Assembly (NCBI GenBank): GCA_002391385.1
Contig: DGEY01000070.1
Span: forward strand, 4,160-13,804
Direction of reading: 5' to 3'
DNA: 9,645 nucleotides
Source: Firmicutes bacterium UBA3914
GTDB taxonomy: Bacteria; Bacillota; Limnochordia; Darwinibacteriales; Darwinibacteriaceae
Shown here: piece by piece, positions 1-7,037 of the stretch
How the letters are laid out: the number at the start of each line of letters is the position of its first letter
Position numbering within the stretch: the first letter of the stretch is position 1
Notes under the pieces: generated by a model
The model's database searches: none
What the model was told of the DNA's origin: nothing
The model's input: only the letters and a program-made list of their open reading frames with translations
Translations under genes and position numbers: made by a program

Positions 1-25
1 ATTAATGTGAGTCATTCTTAATTTG

Positions 26-54
26 TTGTCACACCTCTGCCCTTATGGTATAAT
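26..54 (+). promoter_or_regulatory. SigmaA-type promoter of ftsH
   Basis: A -35 element TTGTCA (26-31) and a perfect -10 TATAAT (49-54) are separated by 17 nt, the ideal SigmaA spacing. Transcription would start near position 61, giving a leader of about 43 nt before the TTG start codon at 104. This suggests ftsH can be transcribed on its own, whatever gene lies to the left. I see no operator in the short leader. Confidence 0.8.
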
Positions 55-103
55 TGGATGACGCACCGCTGTTGCCTTGGTATTGGAAGAGGGAGGGCAG
101 AAC

Positions 104-2041
104 TTGAATAGACTTCTCCGTGGAATCGGTCTTTATTTACTGATTGCCATCATTGCCATCTCCATCGTGAGCAATCTCTATTCACCGGGTAGTGTGGCCA
201 AAGAGCTCTACTACTCCGAGTTGTTGCGATACATTGATGAAGATCGGGTTGCTTCGGCTCGCTTGGTGGGAGATCAGCATATCGAGGGCACCCTCAAGGA
301 TGGTACAAGCTTTGTGGCCACCATCCCTGTGGGCAAAATGCCCGATATTGCCGATCGTTTGGAAGAGAAAAACGTGCTGCTGGAAGCGGATCTTCCGCCG
401 CAGCCGCCTTGGTGGATGGCGCTCTTGCCGAACCTGCTGTTTGTGGTGATGCTGGCCCTGGTTTGGCTGTTCATCATGAACCAGATGCAGGGGGGCAATA
501 ATCGCGCGCTCTCCTTTGGGAAGAGCCGGGCCCGCCTGCACCACGAGGACCGGCCCAAGGTGACCTTTGATCATGTGGCCGGAGTAGATGAAGCTAAGCA
601 GGAACTAGTCGAAATCGTGGAATTTCTCAAGCACCCCAAGAAGTTCACCGAAGTGGGTGCAAAAATCCCCAAGGGAGTGCTTCTGGTGGGGCCTCCGGGA
701 ACGGGTAAAACGCTCCTGGCCAGGGCTGTGGCCGGAGAAGCGGGGGTTCCCTTCTTCAGCATCTCCGGCTCTGAATTTGTGGAAATGTTTGTGGGTGTAG
801 GTGCCGCCAGGGTGCGGGACCTGTTTGAAAACGCCAAAAAGAACGCCCCGTGCCTGGTGTTCATCGATGAGCTGGATGCGGTGGGCCGGCAGCGGGGAGC
901 GGGCCTAGGCGGCGGCCACGATGAACGGGAGCAGACTTTGAACCAGCTGCTGGTGGAGATGGACGGTTTTGAGACCAACACCGGCATCATCGTCATGGCG
1001 GCCACCAACCGTGCGGATGTGCTGGACCCGGCGCTGCTGCGCCCGGGGCGCTTCGACCGCAAAGTTGTGGTGGACCGGCCTGATCTCCAGGGCCGCCACG
1101 CCATCCTCAAGATCCATGCCCGCAACAAGCCCTTGGGGCCCGATGTGGACCTGGATGTTCTGGCACGGCGGACGCCGGGCTTCTCCGGTGCCGATCTGGA
1201 AAGCCTGCTCAATGAAGCAGCCATCCTCGCTGCCCGGGCCAACCGCAAGGTGATCTTCATGTCCGACTGCGAGGAGGCCATCGATCGGGTGCTCATGGGA
1301 CCGGAGAAGAAGAACCGGGTCATGAGCGACATGGACCGCAAGGTCTTCGCCTACCACGAGGCCGGCCATGCGGTGGTGGCCCACTTCTCGGAGCACGGCG
1401 ATCCTGTGCACAAGGTTACCATCGTGGGCCGGGGCAGCGCCGGCGGCTACACCATGATGCTGCCTGAAGAGGAGCGCTTCGTGTCTACACGGTCCAAGCT
1501 CTTGGACGATCTGGTGAATCTGCTGGGGGGCAGGGCCGCTGAAGATCTGGCCCTGGGCGAGATCAGCACGGGAGCCCACAACGACTTGGAGCGGGTGACC
1601 CGCATTGCCCGTAAGATGGTCATGGAGTGGGGAATGAGCGAGAAGCTCGGTCCCCTGACCTTCGGCCGCCCCAACGGCGAGGATCTGGTCTTTTTGGGCC
1701 GCGATATCTCCCGGGAGCGCAACTACAGCGAAGAGGTGGCTGCCCTCATCGATCAGGAAGTGCGGGAGATTGTGGAGTCCAGTTACGAAAAGGCCAAGGA
1801 TCTGCTCATGCAGCACCGCGACAAGCTGGATCTAGTGGCGGAAGCGCTGCTGGAGCGGGAGACCCTCACCAGAGAGGAGTTCCTGGCCCTGATGGAAGGC
1901 CTGCCGCTGCCGGCGCCGCAGCCTGAGGCCCAGGTGCCCGAAACGGTCGCCGCTTACCAGGAAGAGAAGAAGAAAGAAACGGCGAGAGTGCGCAGCGAGC
2001 TCAGGCGTCCCGGGCCGGACCCGGTAGTGGGCGAAGCGTAG
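104..2041 (+). CDS. ftsH: ATP-dependent zinc metalloprotease FtsH
   Basis: FtsH is a membrane-anchored hexameric AAA+ protease that extracts and degrades damaged membrane proteins and short-lived cytosolic regulators. Visible features (numbered from the TTG at 104; 645 aa): first membrane segment about 6-24, extracytoplasmic domain about 25-103, second membrane segment about 104-125, Walker A GPPGTGKT at 196-203, Walker B LVFIDE at 251-256, second region of homology AATNR to RPGRFDR at 299-319, zinc site HEAGH at 418-422, and the third zinc ligand Asp494 in GAHNDLE. The C-terminal tail is charged and proline-rich. The reading frame is open from a TTG at 77, but GGGAGGG at 91-97 lies 6 nt before the TTG at 104, so 104 is the likely start. 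Length matches the family (B. subtilis about 637 aa). It has its own promoter and ends before a bidirectional terminator facing htrA. Confidence 0.96.
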   Translation: MNRLLRGIGLYLLIAIIAISIVSNLYSPGSVAKELYYSELLRYIDEDRVASARLVGDQHIEGTLKDGTSFVATIPVGKMPDIADRLEEKNVLLEADLPPQPPWWMALLPNLLFVVMLALVWLFIMNQMQGGNNRALSFGKSRARLHHEDRPKVTFDHVAGVDEAKQELVEIVEFLKHPKKFTEVGAKIPKGVLLVGPPGTGKTLLARAVAGEAGVPFFSISGSEFVEMFVGVGAARVRDLFENAKKNAPCLVFIDELDAVGRQRGAGLGGGHDEREQTLNQLLVEMDGFETNTGIIVMAATNRADVLDPALLRPGRFDRKVVVDRPDLQGRHAILKIHARNKPLGPDVDLDVLARRTPGFSGADLESLLNEAAILAARANRKVIFMSDCEEAIDRVLMGPEKKNRVMSDMDRKVFAYHEAGHAVVAHFSEHGDPVHKVTIVGRGSAGGYTMMLPEEERFVSTRSKLLDDLVNLLGGRAAEDLALGEISTGAHNDLERVTRIARKMVMEWGMSEKLGPLTFGRPNGEDLVFLGRDISRERNYSEEVAALIDQEVREIVESSYEKAKDLLMQHRDKLDLVAEALLERETLTREEFLALMEGLPLPAPQPEAQVPETVAAYQEEKKKETARVRSELRRPGPDPVVGEA

Positions 2042-2050
2042 GCACTCACT

Positions 2051-2110
2051 GAAAAAAGCACAAAAGGGGCTGTTGCAGAATGTGGTTCATTCTGTACAGC
2101 CCCTTTTTTG
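2051..2110. terminator. Bidirectional intrinsic terminator between ftsH and htrA
   Basis: The outer stem is GGGGCTGT (2066-2073) paired with ACAGCCCC (2096-2103), flanked by A4 on the left and T6 on the right. It continues into an inner stem CAGAAT (2076-2081) with ATTCTG (2089-2094). On the plus strand the stem is followed by TTTTTT (2104-2109). On the minus strand the tail reads TTTTGTGCTTTTTT. Both convergent genes, ftsH and htrA, can therefore end here. Confidence 0.85.
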
Positions 2111-2126
2111 TGTAGAATAACGAGAA

Positions 2127-2150
2127 TACGGGCTCGCGAAGGAGCCCGTA
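2127..2150 (-). terminator. Hairpin just downstream of htrA, possible weak terminator
   Basis: A perfect 9-bp stem (2127-2135 with 2142-2150, core CGGGCTC/GAGCCCG) encloses a 6-nt loop. It lies 22 nt after the htrA stop on the minus strand. The sequence after it on that strand is only loosely T-rich, so it may stabilise the mRNA 3' end or act as a first weak terminator ahead of the stronger hairpin at 2051-2110. Confidence 0.45.
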
Positions 2151-2172
2151 CCCAGAACGCCCCCTTTGATCC

Positions 2173-3396
2173 TTAGCGCAGGGAAGCTGGCTTGTTGCCC
2201 AAGGTAACTTCGATTATCAGCGTCCGGCCGCTCCTCAGGACCGTGAGGAGGAGCTGATCGCCGGTCTTGTGCTTGCTGATTTCATCGGCCACATCGTCGG
2301 TGGTGAAAACATCACGGTCTCCGATGCGGCGGATCACATCCCAGGGCTTGAGGCCGGCCTCCTCCGCGGGAGAGCCCTTAATCACATCGACAATCAGTAC
2401 ACCCTTATCATCGGGGAGCCGCAGCTGCCGGGCAATATTCTCGTCGATATTCTGATACCAGATGCCCAGCCAGGGTACGCTTACTCCGCCGGTGGTGATC
2501 AGCTCATCCAGCACCTCTTTGGCCACGTTAATGGGGATGGCAAAGCCGATACCCTGGGCCTGGGCGTGGACGGCGGTGTTGATGCCGATCACTTCACCTT
2601 TGATGTTCAAGAGGGGTCCGCCGGAGTTGCCCCGGTTGATGGCCGCGTCGGTCTGCATGAGGTTCTTGTAGACTTTGGGGACGCCCGTCTCGGAATCGTA
2701 GATGCTGATTTCTCTACCCTTGGCGCTGAGCACGCCCACCGTCACGGTGTGTTCGAAATCCCGGCCGTAGGGGTTACCGATGGCGATGGTCCACTCACCA
2801 ACCCGGGCGGCGTCGGAATCGCCCAGGGGCAGGGTGGGGAAGACGTCACCGTTTTCATTGATGATGCGCAGCACCGCCAGGTCCAGGGAATAGTCGGAGC
2901 CGATGATCTCCGCCTCATACTCCCGCTCCAGCCCAGGTGCATCCACCACCACGGTGATGGTCTGCCCCTCGCCTTTGTTGCCTACCACGTGCTGGTTGGT
3001 GAGGACAATGCCCGACTCGTCAATGATAAAGCCAGAACCGGCGCTGGTGGGTGTCCTCTCCATGGGCTGTCTGTAGAAGGGATCGCTGAACCAGAAATCA
3101 AAGAAGGAACCGAAGGGATCCCAGGTGGAAAAGGGCCTTCTGTATGTGTCCACGGTTTCCGTGGGCCATACCACTGAGATGAACACCGTCGCGGGGCTGG
3201 CCACTTCGGCGATGTCCGCGATAATGTACGGATTGTCAGTGACGATGGGCAGGGGAGTGGTCTGCACCACGGTCTGCACTTCCGCCGGGGGCGCTTCCTG
3301 CGCCACCAAGCGGGCGTTGGGCAGCAGTTGGGCTGCCGCGCCTATGGACAAGACAACAGCAAGGATGAGCATGATGGTGATGATACGTTTCCTCAT
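2173..3396 (-). CDS. HtrA/DegP-type trypsin-like serine protease with PDZ domain
   Basis: This 407-aa protein is an envelope protease that degrades or refolds misfolded exported proteins. A hydrophobic N-terminal segment (about 4-22) after MRKR is a signal peptide or membrane anchor. The protease domain carries the full catalytic triad: His136 in TNQHVV, Asp172 in SLDLAVL and Ser258 in NRGNSGGPL. One PDZ domain spans about 305-400 (GVLIVDVIKGSPAEEAGLK region), which is the usual one-PDZ architecture of Gram-positive HtrA. A linker at about 85-113 before the protease core is unusually rich in Phe, Trp and Pro, with two DPF motifs. The ATG start is preceded by a strong GGAGGAGG (3403-3410). It is a single gene with its own promoter, convergent with ftsH. 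I cannot tell htrA, htrB and degP paralogues apart, so no symbol is given. Confidence 0.93.
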   Translation of the reverse strand: MRKRIITIMLILAVVLSIGAAAQLLPNARLVAQEAPPAEVQTVVQTTPLPIVTDNPYIIADIAEVASPATVFISVVWPTETVDTYRRPFSTWDPFGSFFDFWFSDPFYRQPMERTPTSAGSGFIIDESGIVLTNQHVVGNKGEGQTITVVVDAPGLEREYEAEIIGSDYSLDLAVLRIINENGDVFPTLPLGDSDAARVGEWTIAIGNPYGRDFEHTVTVGVLSAKGREISIYDSETGVPKVYKNLMQTDAAINRGNSGGPLLNIKGEVIGINTAVHAQAQGIGFAIPINVAKEVLDELITTGGVSVPWLGIWYQNIDENIARQLRLPDDKGVLIVDVIKGSPAEEAGLKPWDVIRRIGDRDVFTTDDVADEISKHKTGDQLLLTVLRSGRTLIIEVTLGNKPASLR

Positions 3397-3426
3397 AATA
3401 ATCCTCCTCCTGTGTTGACTAGTTTA

Positions 3427-3456
3427 ATTATAACTCTTCGCAATAAGAGCTTACAA
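3427..3456 (-). promoter_or_regulatory. SigmaA-type promoter of the htrA-like gene
   Basis: Read on the minus strand, -35 TTGTAA (3456-3451) and a perfect -10 TATAAT (3432-3427) are separated by 18 nt. Transcription would begin near 3420, only about 25 nt before the ATG at 3396 and just upstream of the GGAGGAGG site. The spacer contains a small dyad, CTCTT (3434-3438) and AAGAG (3445-3449), which could be an operator half-site pair but is short. Confidence 0.65.
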
Positions 3457-3567
3457 GTGAGTGTACTGTGCTGGGCTGTGTTAAGTGTATCCAAAGGGGG
3501 CAGAAAATAGTCCAGCGCTGGAAATCCACTCCATCTTGGGCTCGCCACACGGATTCGGACTTTGGAG

Positions 3568-3594
3568 AAGAAAAAGTGGGGGTGGCCACCCCCA
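3568..3594 (-). terminator. Minus-strand terminator, likely end of the selAB transcript
   Basis: Positions 3577-3594 form a perfect 18-nt palindrome (TGGGGGTGGCCACCCCCA) that can fold as a 7-bp GC-rich stem with a GGCC tetraloop. On the minus strand it is followed by CTTTTTCTT, a reasonable U-tract. On the plus strand no T-run follows, so it works in the minus direction only. The only minus-strand genes upstream are selB, selA and their neighbours, so their transcript probably ends here after crossing selC in antisense. It also insulates htrA from read-through. Confidence 0.65.
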
Positions 3595-3622
3595 TTGAAA
3601 ACAGTGCGAAATGTGGTACAAT
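3595..3622 (+). promoter_or_regulatory. Promoter of selC
   Basis: -35 TTGAAA (3595-3600) and -10 TACAAT (3617-3622) are separated by 16 nt. The predicted transcription start, about 7 nt downstream, falls at about 3629-3630, almost exactly on the first base of the mature tRNA. The -35 directly abuts the palindrome at 3577-3594. Confidence 0.65.
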
Positions 3623-3629
3623 AGTTAGC

Positions 3630-3729
3630 GGGAGAATATGAGTTCCTGGTGGGCTCCGCAGGCTTCAAACCTGTTTGGGGGGTAACCTGGGTTATCCCCG
3701 GTGGGTTCGATTCCCATATTCTCCCGCCA
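3630..3729 (+). tRNA. selC: tRNA-Sec, anticodon TCA, CCA encoded
   Basis: This is the selenocysteine tRNA, charged with serine by SerRS, converted by SelA and carried by SelB to UGA codons. It has the hallmarks of bacterial tRNA-Sec. The acceptor stem has 8 bp (3630-3637 with 3718-3725), with discriminator G3726 and encoded CCA at 3727-3729. The D stem is 6 bp long (3640-3645 with 3651-3656). The anticodon loop CTTCAAA at 3663-3669 places TCA at 3665-3667 between GCAGG and CCTGT. A long extra arm pairs around TAACC/GGTTA with a G-rich/C-rich outer stem. The T arm has 5 bp (3701-3705 with 3713-3717) and loop TTCGATT. Position 8 is A rather than the U of canonical tRNAs, as expected for this class. 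It is on the opposite strand to selA and selB and ends 5 nt from the selB stop. Confidence 0.97.
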
Positions 3730-3736
3730 TTTTTTT
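3715..3736 (+). terminator. Possible selC terminator: 3' tRNA arm followed by T7
   Basis: Seven T residues (3730-3736) follow directly after the encoded CCA. The primary transcript contains a perfect 13-nt inverted repeat, 3628-3640 with 3715-3727, whose 3' arm ends 2 nt before the T-tract. That could act as an intrinsic terminator if it folds as one long stem. The same T-tract contains, on the other strand, the TAA stop of selB (3735-3737). This is an inference from structure only; no other plus-strand terminator is visible nearby. Confidence 0.4.
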
Positions 3737-5621
3737 AGCTGGTTTGGGGACGTCTGCCCAGGAGGCGCACGTCTCCTTTTCTTATGGTGATCCCTTGCGC
3801 GTCGAAGTACTCTAAAAAGGCCAGGGCATACTTGCGGCTCGTGCCCAGGCGATCCCGGAAGGCCGCGAGGGGAAAGCCGTTTTGGAACTCCGCTTCCGTA
3901 AAGAGCAGGGCCGCCACCTCCCCGGCGATCTCCGGGGTTGTCCAGTGATCGTTGGCCAGCGGGGTCAAGCGGTTCAGGCGGGCTCCAGCATAGATCAGTT
4001 CCTTGGAGTAGCCCCGTTCCAGAAGTTCGCTCAGGCTGGGCGGCTCGTAGGGGGTTTCTCCAATCAGCTCCCGCAGTTCCTGCAGCTTCTGCTCTTCCTG
4101 GGGAGATAGGGTAAGCTCATGCCCCTGGCTGCTGATGAATCCCTGAACCTCGCTGAGCTCTGGGATCTTCCTTAAGACCTGGTCAAAAAGGCGCGCCGGC
4201 AGGCCCGTGGCGGCCCGCAGGGTCTCTTTACTGGGTCCGGGGCTTAAGGGGTTTGCAGCGTGGAACTCCTTCACGGCTTCCAGCAGGTAGCTGCGGACTT
4301 TGGCAAACTGCCGGGGCGCCATGATAAACTCGCCCAGTTCCAAAAGCTGGGGATGGGCACCCAGCCCCGCCTCCCTGAACTGCGCCAGCGTCCAGTGGGT
4401 GCGGTCTTCCGCCCGCAGCAGGCTGTACTGCGCCGGATCCGCCTCAAGTTTGGCCTTGAGCTGGGCGAGGTCCAGGTGGGCCTCTGGTTTTTCAAAGGGA
4501 AAGAGGTGGCGCAGCCGCTCCGGCCCCACCAGGCGCAGGTTGTGGCCCCGCACAGGGATGCCCCCTTCGATGAAGGTTCCACCGCCTATGGTTTCCTGCA
4601 GTTCGCTGTGGCGGAGGATAAAGCGGTCCTGGAAAGTGAAATGGGCTGGTTCTTCCAGCTCCAGCTGGGCAAAGCCCTCCCCACCAGGTGCCAGCTCATC
4701 GCCGCCGAGAATCCTCACCCGGGTCAGGGTTTCCAAAGTGCCCACATAGAGCTTGACCATCTGCCCCGTGGCCAGCGGCGCGGGCGCCTGGGGCAGGACC
4801 TCGACAAAGGCGTTGATCAGGGAAAAATGGGGGCGGCGGCCGGGTAGGCTCAGATACATGCCCCTGGCCAGGTCGGCCTTCTCCACGCCGGTGAGGTTCA
4901 CGGCGAGACGGGAGTGGGGAACTCCCTTTTCCACACTCTTGGTGTGGGTCTGCAGTCCCCGGATCCGGGCCTTGAGGCCCAGGGGCTGCACAGCGACTTC
5001 CATACCCACCTCCAGGCAGCCCCCCAGCAGAGTGCCGGTGACCACCGTGCCGGCTCCCTTAATGGTGAACACCCGGTCGATCCACAGCAGGGGATCCGCG
5101 CCCTCTTCTTCCCGGACCAGGGTGTCCAACAGATCGCCAATAGCTTCCTTCAGAACATCCAGGTTGAAGCCGGTCACCCCTGAAACGGGGATGATGGGAC
5201 AGCCCCTCAGAGATGTGGCGGCAAGCCGCTCGGCGATATCGGCCTGCACCAGCTCCAGCCATTCCTCATCCACCAGATCCGCTTTGGTCAGGGCCACAAG
5301 TCCCCGCTTGATCCCGTAGAGGTTGAGAATATCCACATGTTCCTGGGTCTGGGGCATCCAGCCGTCGTCCGCGGCGATGACCAAAAGGACAAAATCCACC
5401 ATGCCCACACCGGCCAGCATGTTTTTCACCAGGCGGTGGTGGCCCGGCACATCCACGATACCCACGGTCCCCTTGGGGAGGGTGAGCCAGGCAAAGCCCA
5501 GATCAACAGTCATGCCCCGGACCTGCTCTTCCTGGAGGCGGTCGGGGTTGATGCCGGTGAGGGCCTTAATTAAGGTACTTTTGCCGTGATCGATGTGGCC
5601 CGCGGTGCCCATTATGAACAT
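3735..5621 (-). CDS. selB: Selenocysteine-specific elongation factor SelB
   Basis: SelB is the GTPase that binds Sec-tRNA-Sec and, through its C-terminal winged-helix domains, the mRNA SECIS hairpin, placing selenocysteine at UGA. In the 628-aa product the G domain shows G1 GHIDHGKS at 8-15, G2 Thr38 in RGMTVDLGF, G3 DVPGHH at 57-62 and G4 TKAD at 112-115. Beta-barrel translation-factor domains follow. The last third is winged-helix repeats, ending in the typical SelB motif around GTSRKYALAFLEYFD and KGDVRLL. Length is normal for the family (E. coli 614 aa). The ATG at 5621 has an AGGGGTGAG site a few bases upstream, inside the end of selA; another ATG three codons later is possible. The start overlaps selA by 10 nt, implying translational coupling. 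The gene ends 5 nt from the convergent tRNA-Sec gene. Confidence 0.97.
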   Translation of the reverse strand: MFIMGTAGHIDHGKSTLIKALTGINPDRLQEEQVRGMTVDLGFAWLTLPKGTVGIVDVPGHHRLVKNMLAGVGMVDFVLLVIAADDGWMPQTQEHVDILNLYGIKRGLVALTKADLVDEEWLELVQADIAERLAATSLRGCPIIPVSGVTGFNLDVLKEAIGDLLDTLVREEEGADPLLWIDRVFTIKGAGTVVTGTLLGGCLEVGMEVAVQPLGLKARIRGLQTHTKSVEKGVPHSRLAVNLTGVEKADLARGMYLSLPGRRPHFSLINAFVEVLPQAPAPLATGQMVKLYVGTLETLTRVRILGGDELAPGGEGFAQLELEEPAHFTFQDRFILRHSELQETIGGGTFIEGGIPVRGHNLRLVGPERLRHLFPFEKPEAHLDLAQLKAKLEADPAQYSLLRAEDRTHWTLAQFREAGLGAHPQLLELGEFIMAPRQFAKVRSYLLEAVKEFHAANPLSPGPSKETLRAATGLPARLFDQVLRKIPELSEVQGFISSQGHELTLSPQEEQKLQELRELIGETPYEPPSLSELLERGYSKELIYAGARLNRLTPLANDHWTTPEIAGEVAALLFTEAEFQNGFPLAAFRDRLGTSRKYALAFLEYFDAQGITIRKGDVRLLGRRPQTS

Positions 5622-6976
5622 GGTCTCACCCCTTTTTGCAGCAGTTTCACAACTTCTCCATCCTCCTCGACCTGCACTGTCCGGGGATCGAGGAGCACCC
5701 GGTCTTGGACAATGCGGGCCAAGACCGGCGGTTCATTGCTGCGCAGGTGAACCAGGAGTTCTTGGGCAGAAAGATGGGAACTGGTGAGGGCCAGAGCCCA
5801 GGAGGGAATGGTTTCTCCGGGCAGGGAGCCTCCGCCCATGGTGGAGGAGCAGGGGACAACCTCGCCCTGGAGTCCGGGGCCGAGGTTTTGCAGCCAGTTT
5901 TCCGCCCGGGCTTTCACCATTTCAGGGGGCAGGCTGGCCATCTCCCACAGGGGCAGACTCCCGTAGTCCTTCTCCAGATAAATCTCCAGCACCGCCTCTA
6001 AAGCGATGAGGGACAGTTTGTCGATGCGCAGGGCCCGAAGCAGTGGGTCCTTTTTGATCTTGGCCATAAGCTCCCGCCGTCCATGGATAATGCCCGCCTG
6101 GGGGCCCCCCAGGAGCTTGTCGCCGCTGTAGGTGACAATGTGGCTGTGCTCCAGGGCGGTGGTAACCCGCGGCTCGGGGAAGGGCGGAAAAGAGCCGCTG
6201 CCCAGATCTTCGATCAAATACAGTCCATGGTCCCGGGCGAGCTTGGCCAAGTCCTGCCTGGGCACCGATTCCGTGAAGCCCACGATGGTGTAGTTGCTAG
6301 GATGGACCAGGAGGATGGCCCTGGTTTCCGGGGTGATGGCCCGCTCGTAGTCGCTGAGCCTGGTGCGGTTGGTGGTGCCCACTTCCACGAGGCGGCAGCC
6401 GCTGGCGGCCATGACCTCCGGAACGCGAAAACCTCCGCCGATTTCCACCAGCTGCCCCCGGGAGACGATCACCTCACCGCCTGCGGTAAGGGCCTTGAGC
6501 ACCAGCAGCACCGCTCCGGCGTTGTTGTTCACCACGATGGTATCGTTTTCCGCGGCCTGCTCCTCTAAAAGCAGGCTGAAGAGCCGGGCCGCGCGGGTAT
6601 AGCGGCTGCCTCTGGTTCCAGAAGCCAGATCCAATTCCAAATTGAAGTAGCCCCGGCCCAGGGCCTGCAACCGCTCCAGGGCGGCGGCGGGCAGGGGGGC
6701 TCGTCCCACATTGGTGTGGATCAAGACTCCCGTGGCGTTGATCACCGGCTGGAGCCTGTTCCAGCTGCTCTCTTCCAGCCGGCGGACCACCCGGGAGGTG
6801 ATCTCTTCAGCTGAAAGCTCCACGTGTTCGCGGGCGATTTCCGCCCTGATGCGCTCCAGCTCCTGCCTGATCACCGCGGTGGTCTCCGGGTGGGAGAGGT
6901 CCGCAGCGGCTTGCTTTACTGCCGGCTCCTCCAGAAGCTTATCAACGGCGGGGATCTGCCTGAATAGGTTGGACAT
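5612..6976 (-). CDS. selA: L-seryl-tRNA(Sec) selenium transferase SelA
   Basis: SelA is a pyridoxal-phosphate enzyme, a large homodecamer in E. coli, that turns Ser-tRNA-Sec into Sec-tRNA-Sec with selenophosphate from SelD. The 454-aa product matches the family's usual length (E. coli 463). Visible motifs are an N-terminal tRNA-binding region (about 1-70, including FRQIPAVDKLL), NATGVLIHTNVGRAPL at 80-95, SRGQLVEIGGGFRVP at 172-186, VGTTNRT at 199-205, and the PLP lysine Lys287 in SGDKLLGGPQAG (284-295). The ATG at 6976 follows GGGAGAGAG at 6981-6989. The last 10 nt overlap selB. The 65-nt leader back to the small upstream gene contains a strong hairpin that reaches the Shine-Dalgarno bases. 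No selD is present in the window. Confidence 0.97.
   Translation of the reverse strand: MSNLFRQIPAVDKLLEEPAVKQAAADLSHPETTAVIRQELERIRAEIAREHVELSAEEITSRVVRRLEESSWNRLQPVINATGVLIHTNVGRAPLPAAALERLQALGRGYFNLELDLASGTRGSRYTRAARLFSLLLEEQAAENDTIVVNNNAGAVLLVLKALTAGGEVIVSRGQLVEIGGGFRVPEVMAASGCRLVEVGTTNRTRLSDYERAITPETRAILLVHPSNYTIVGFTESVPRQDLAKLARDHGLYLIEDLGSGSFPPFPEPRVTTALEHSHIVTYSGDKLLGGPQAGIIHGRRELMAKIKKDPLLRALRIDKLSLIALEAVLEIYLEKDYGSLPLWEMASLPPEMVKARAENWLQNLGPGLQGEVVPCSSTMGGGSLPGETIPSWALALTSSHLSAQELLVHLRSNEPPVLARIVQDRVLLDPRTVQVEEDGEVVKLLQKGVRPCS
6938..6959. repeat. Direct repeat copy 1 (inside selA 5' end)
   Basis: A 22-nt stretch, CTT[A/T]TCA[A/G]CGGCGGGGATCTGC on the plus strand, recurs at 7038-7059 with two mismatches, offset by exactly 100 bp. 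This copy codes for the QIPAVDK region of SelA, in a different frame from copy 2. Sequence beyond the repeat is not similar. Confidence 0.6.
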
Positions 6977-6987
6977 CTAGCTCTCTC

Positions 6988-7025
6988 CCTTGTCGTCTGC
7001 TTACAAAACATGTATACGACAAAGG
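6988..7025 (-). promoter_or_regulatory. Hairpin in the selA leader overlapping the ribosome binding site
   Basis: On the minus strand, TTGTCGT (7022-7016) pairs perfectly with ACGACAA (6996-6990). Two more G-C pairs (7025-7024 with 6989-6988) follow across a one-base bulge and take in the first G residues of the selA Shine-Dalgarno sequence. Inside is a second 4-bp stem (7002-7005 with 7011-7014) around a 5-nt loop. Folding would partly hide the selA ribosome binding site. In E. coli a SECIS-like hairpin in the selAB leader binds SelB and represses expression (established knowledge); an analogous role here is inference. Confidence 0.5.
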
Positions 7026-7037
7026 CGCCGGCCAACC

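Noticed and set aside
905..1816. Long minus-strand open frame of 303 codons opposite ftsH
   Set aside because: It mirrors conserved FtsH codons, is rich in His, Gly and Arg with no family features, and has no ribosome binding site support. It is a shadow frame.
2269..3177. Long plus-strand open frame of 302 codons opposite the htrA-like gene
   Set aside because: It lies wholly inside a clear protease gene on the other strand. The product has no recognisable motif, and long antisense frames are common in GC-rich genes.
4260..4847. Plus-strand frame of 195 codons opposite selB
   Set aside because: It is entirely within selB, its composition is typical of an antisense shadow, and no motif was recognised.
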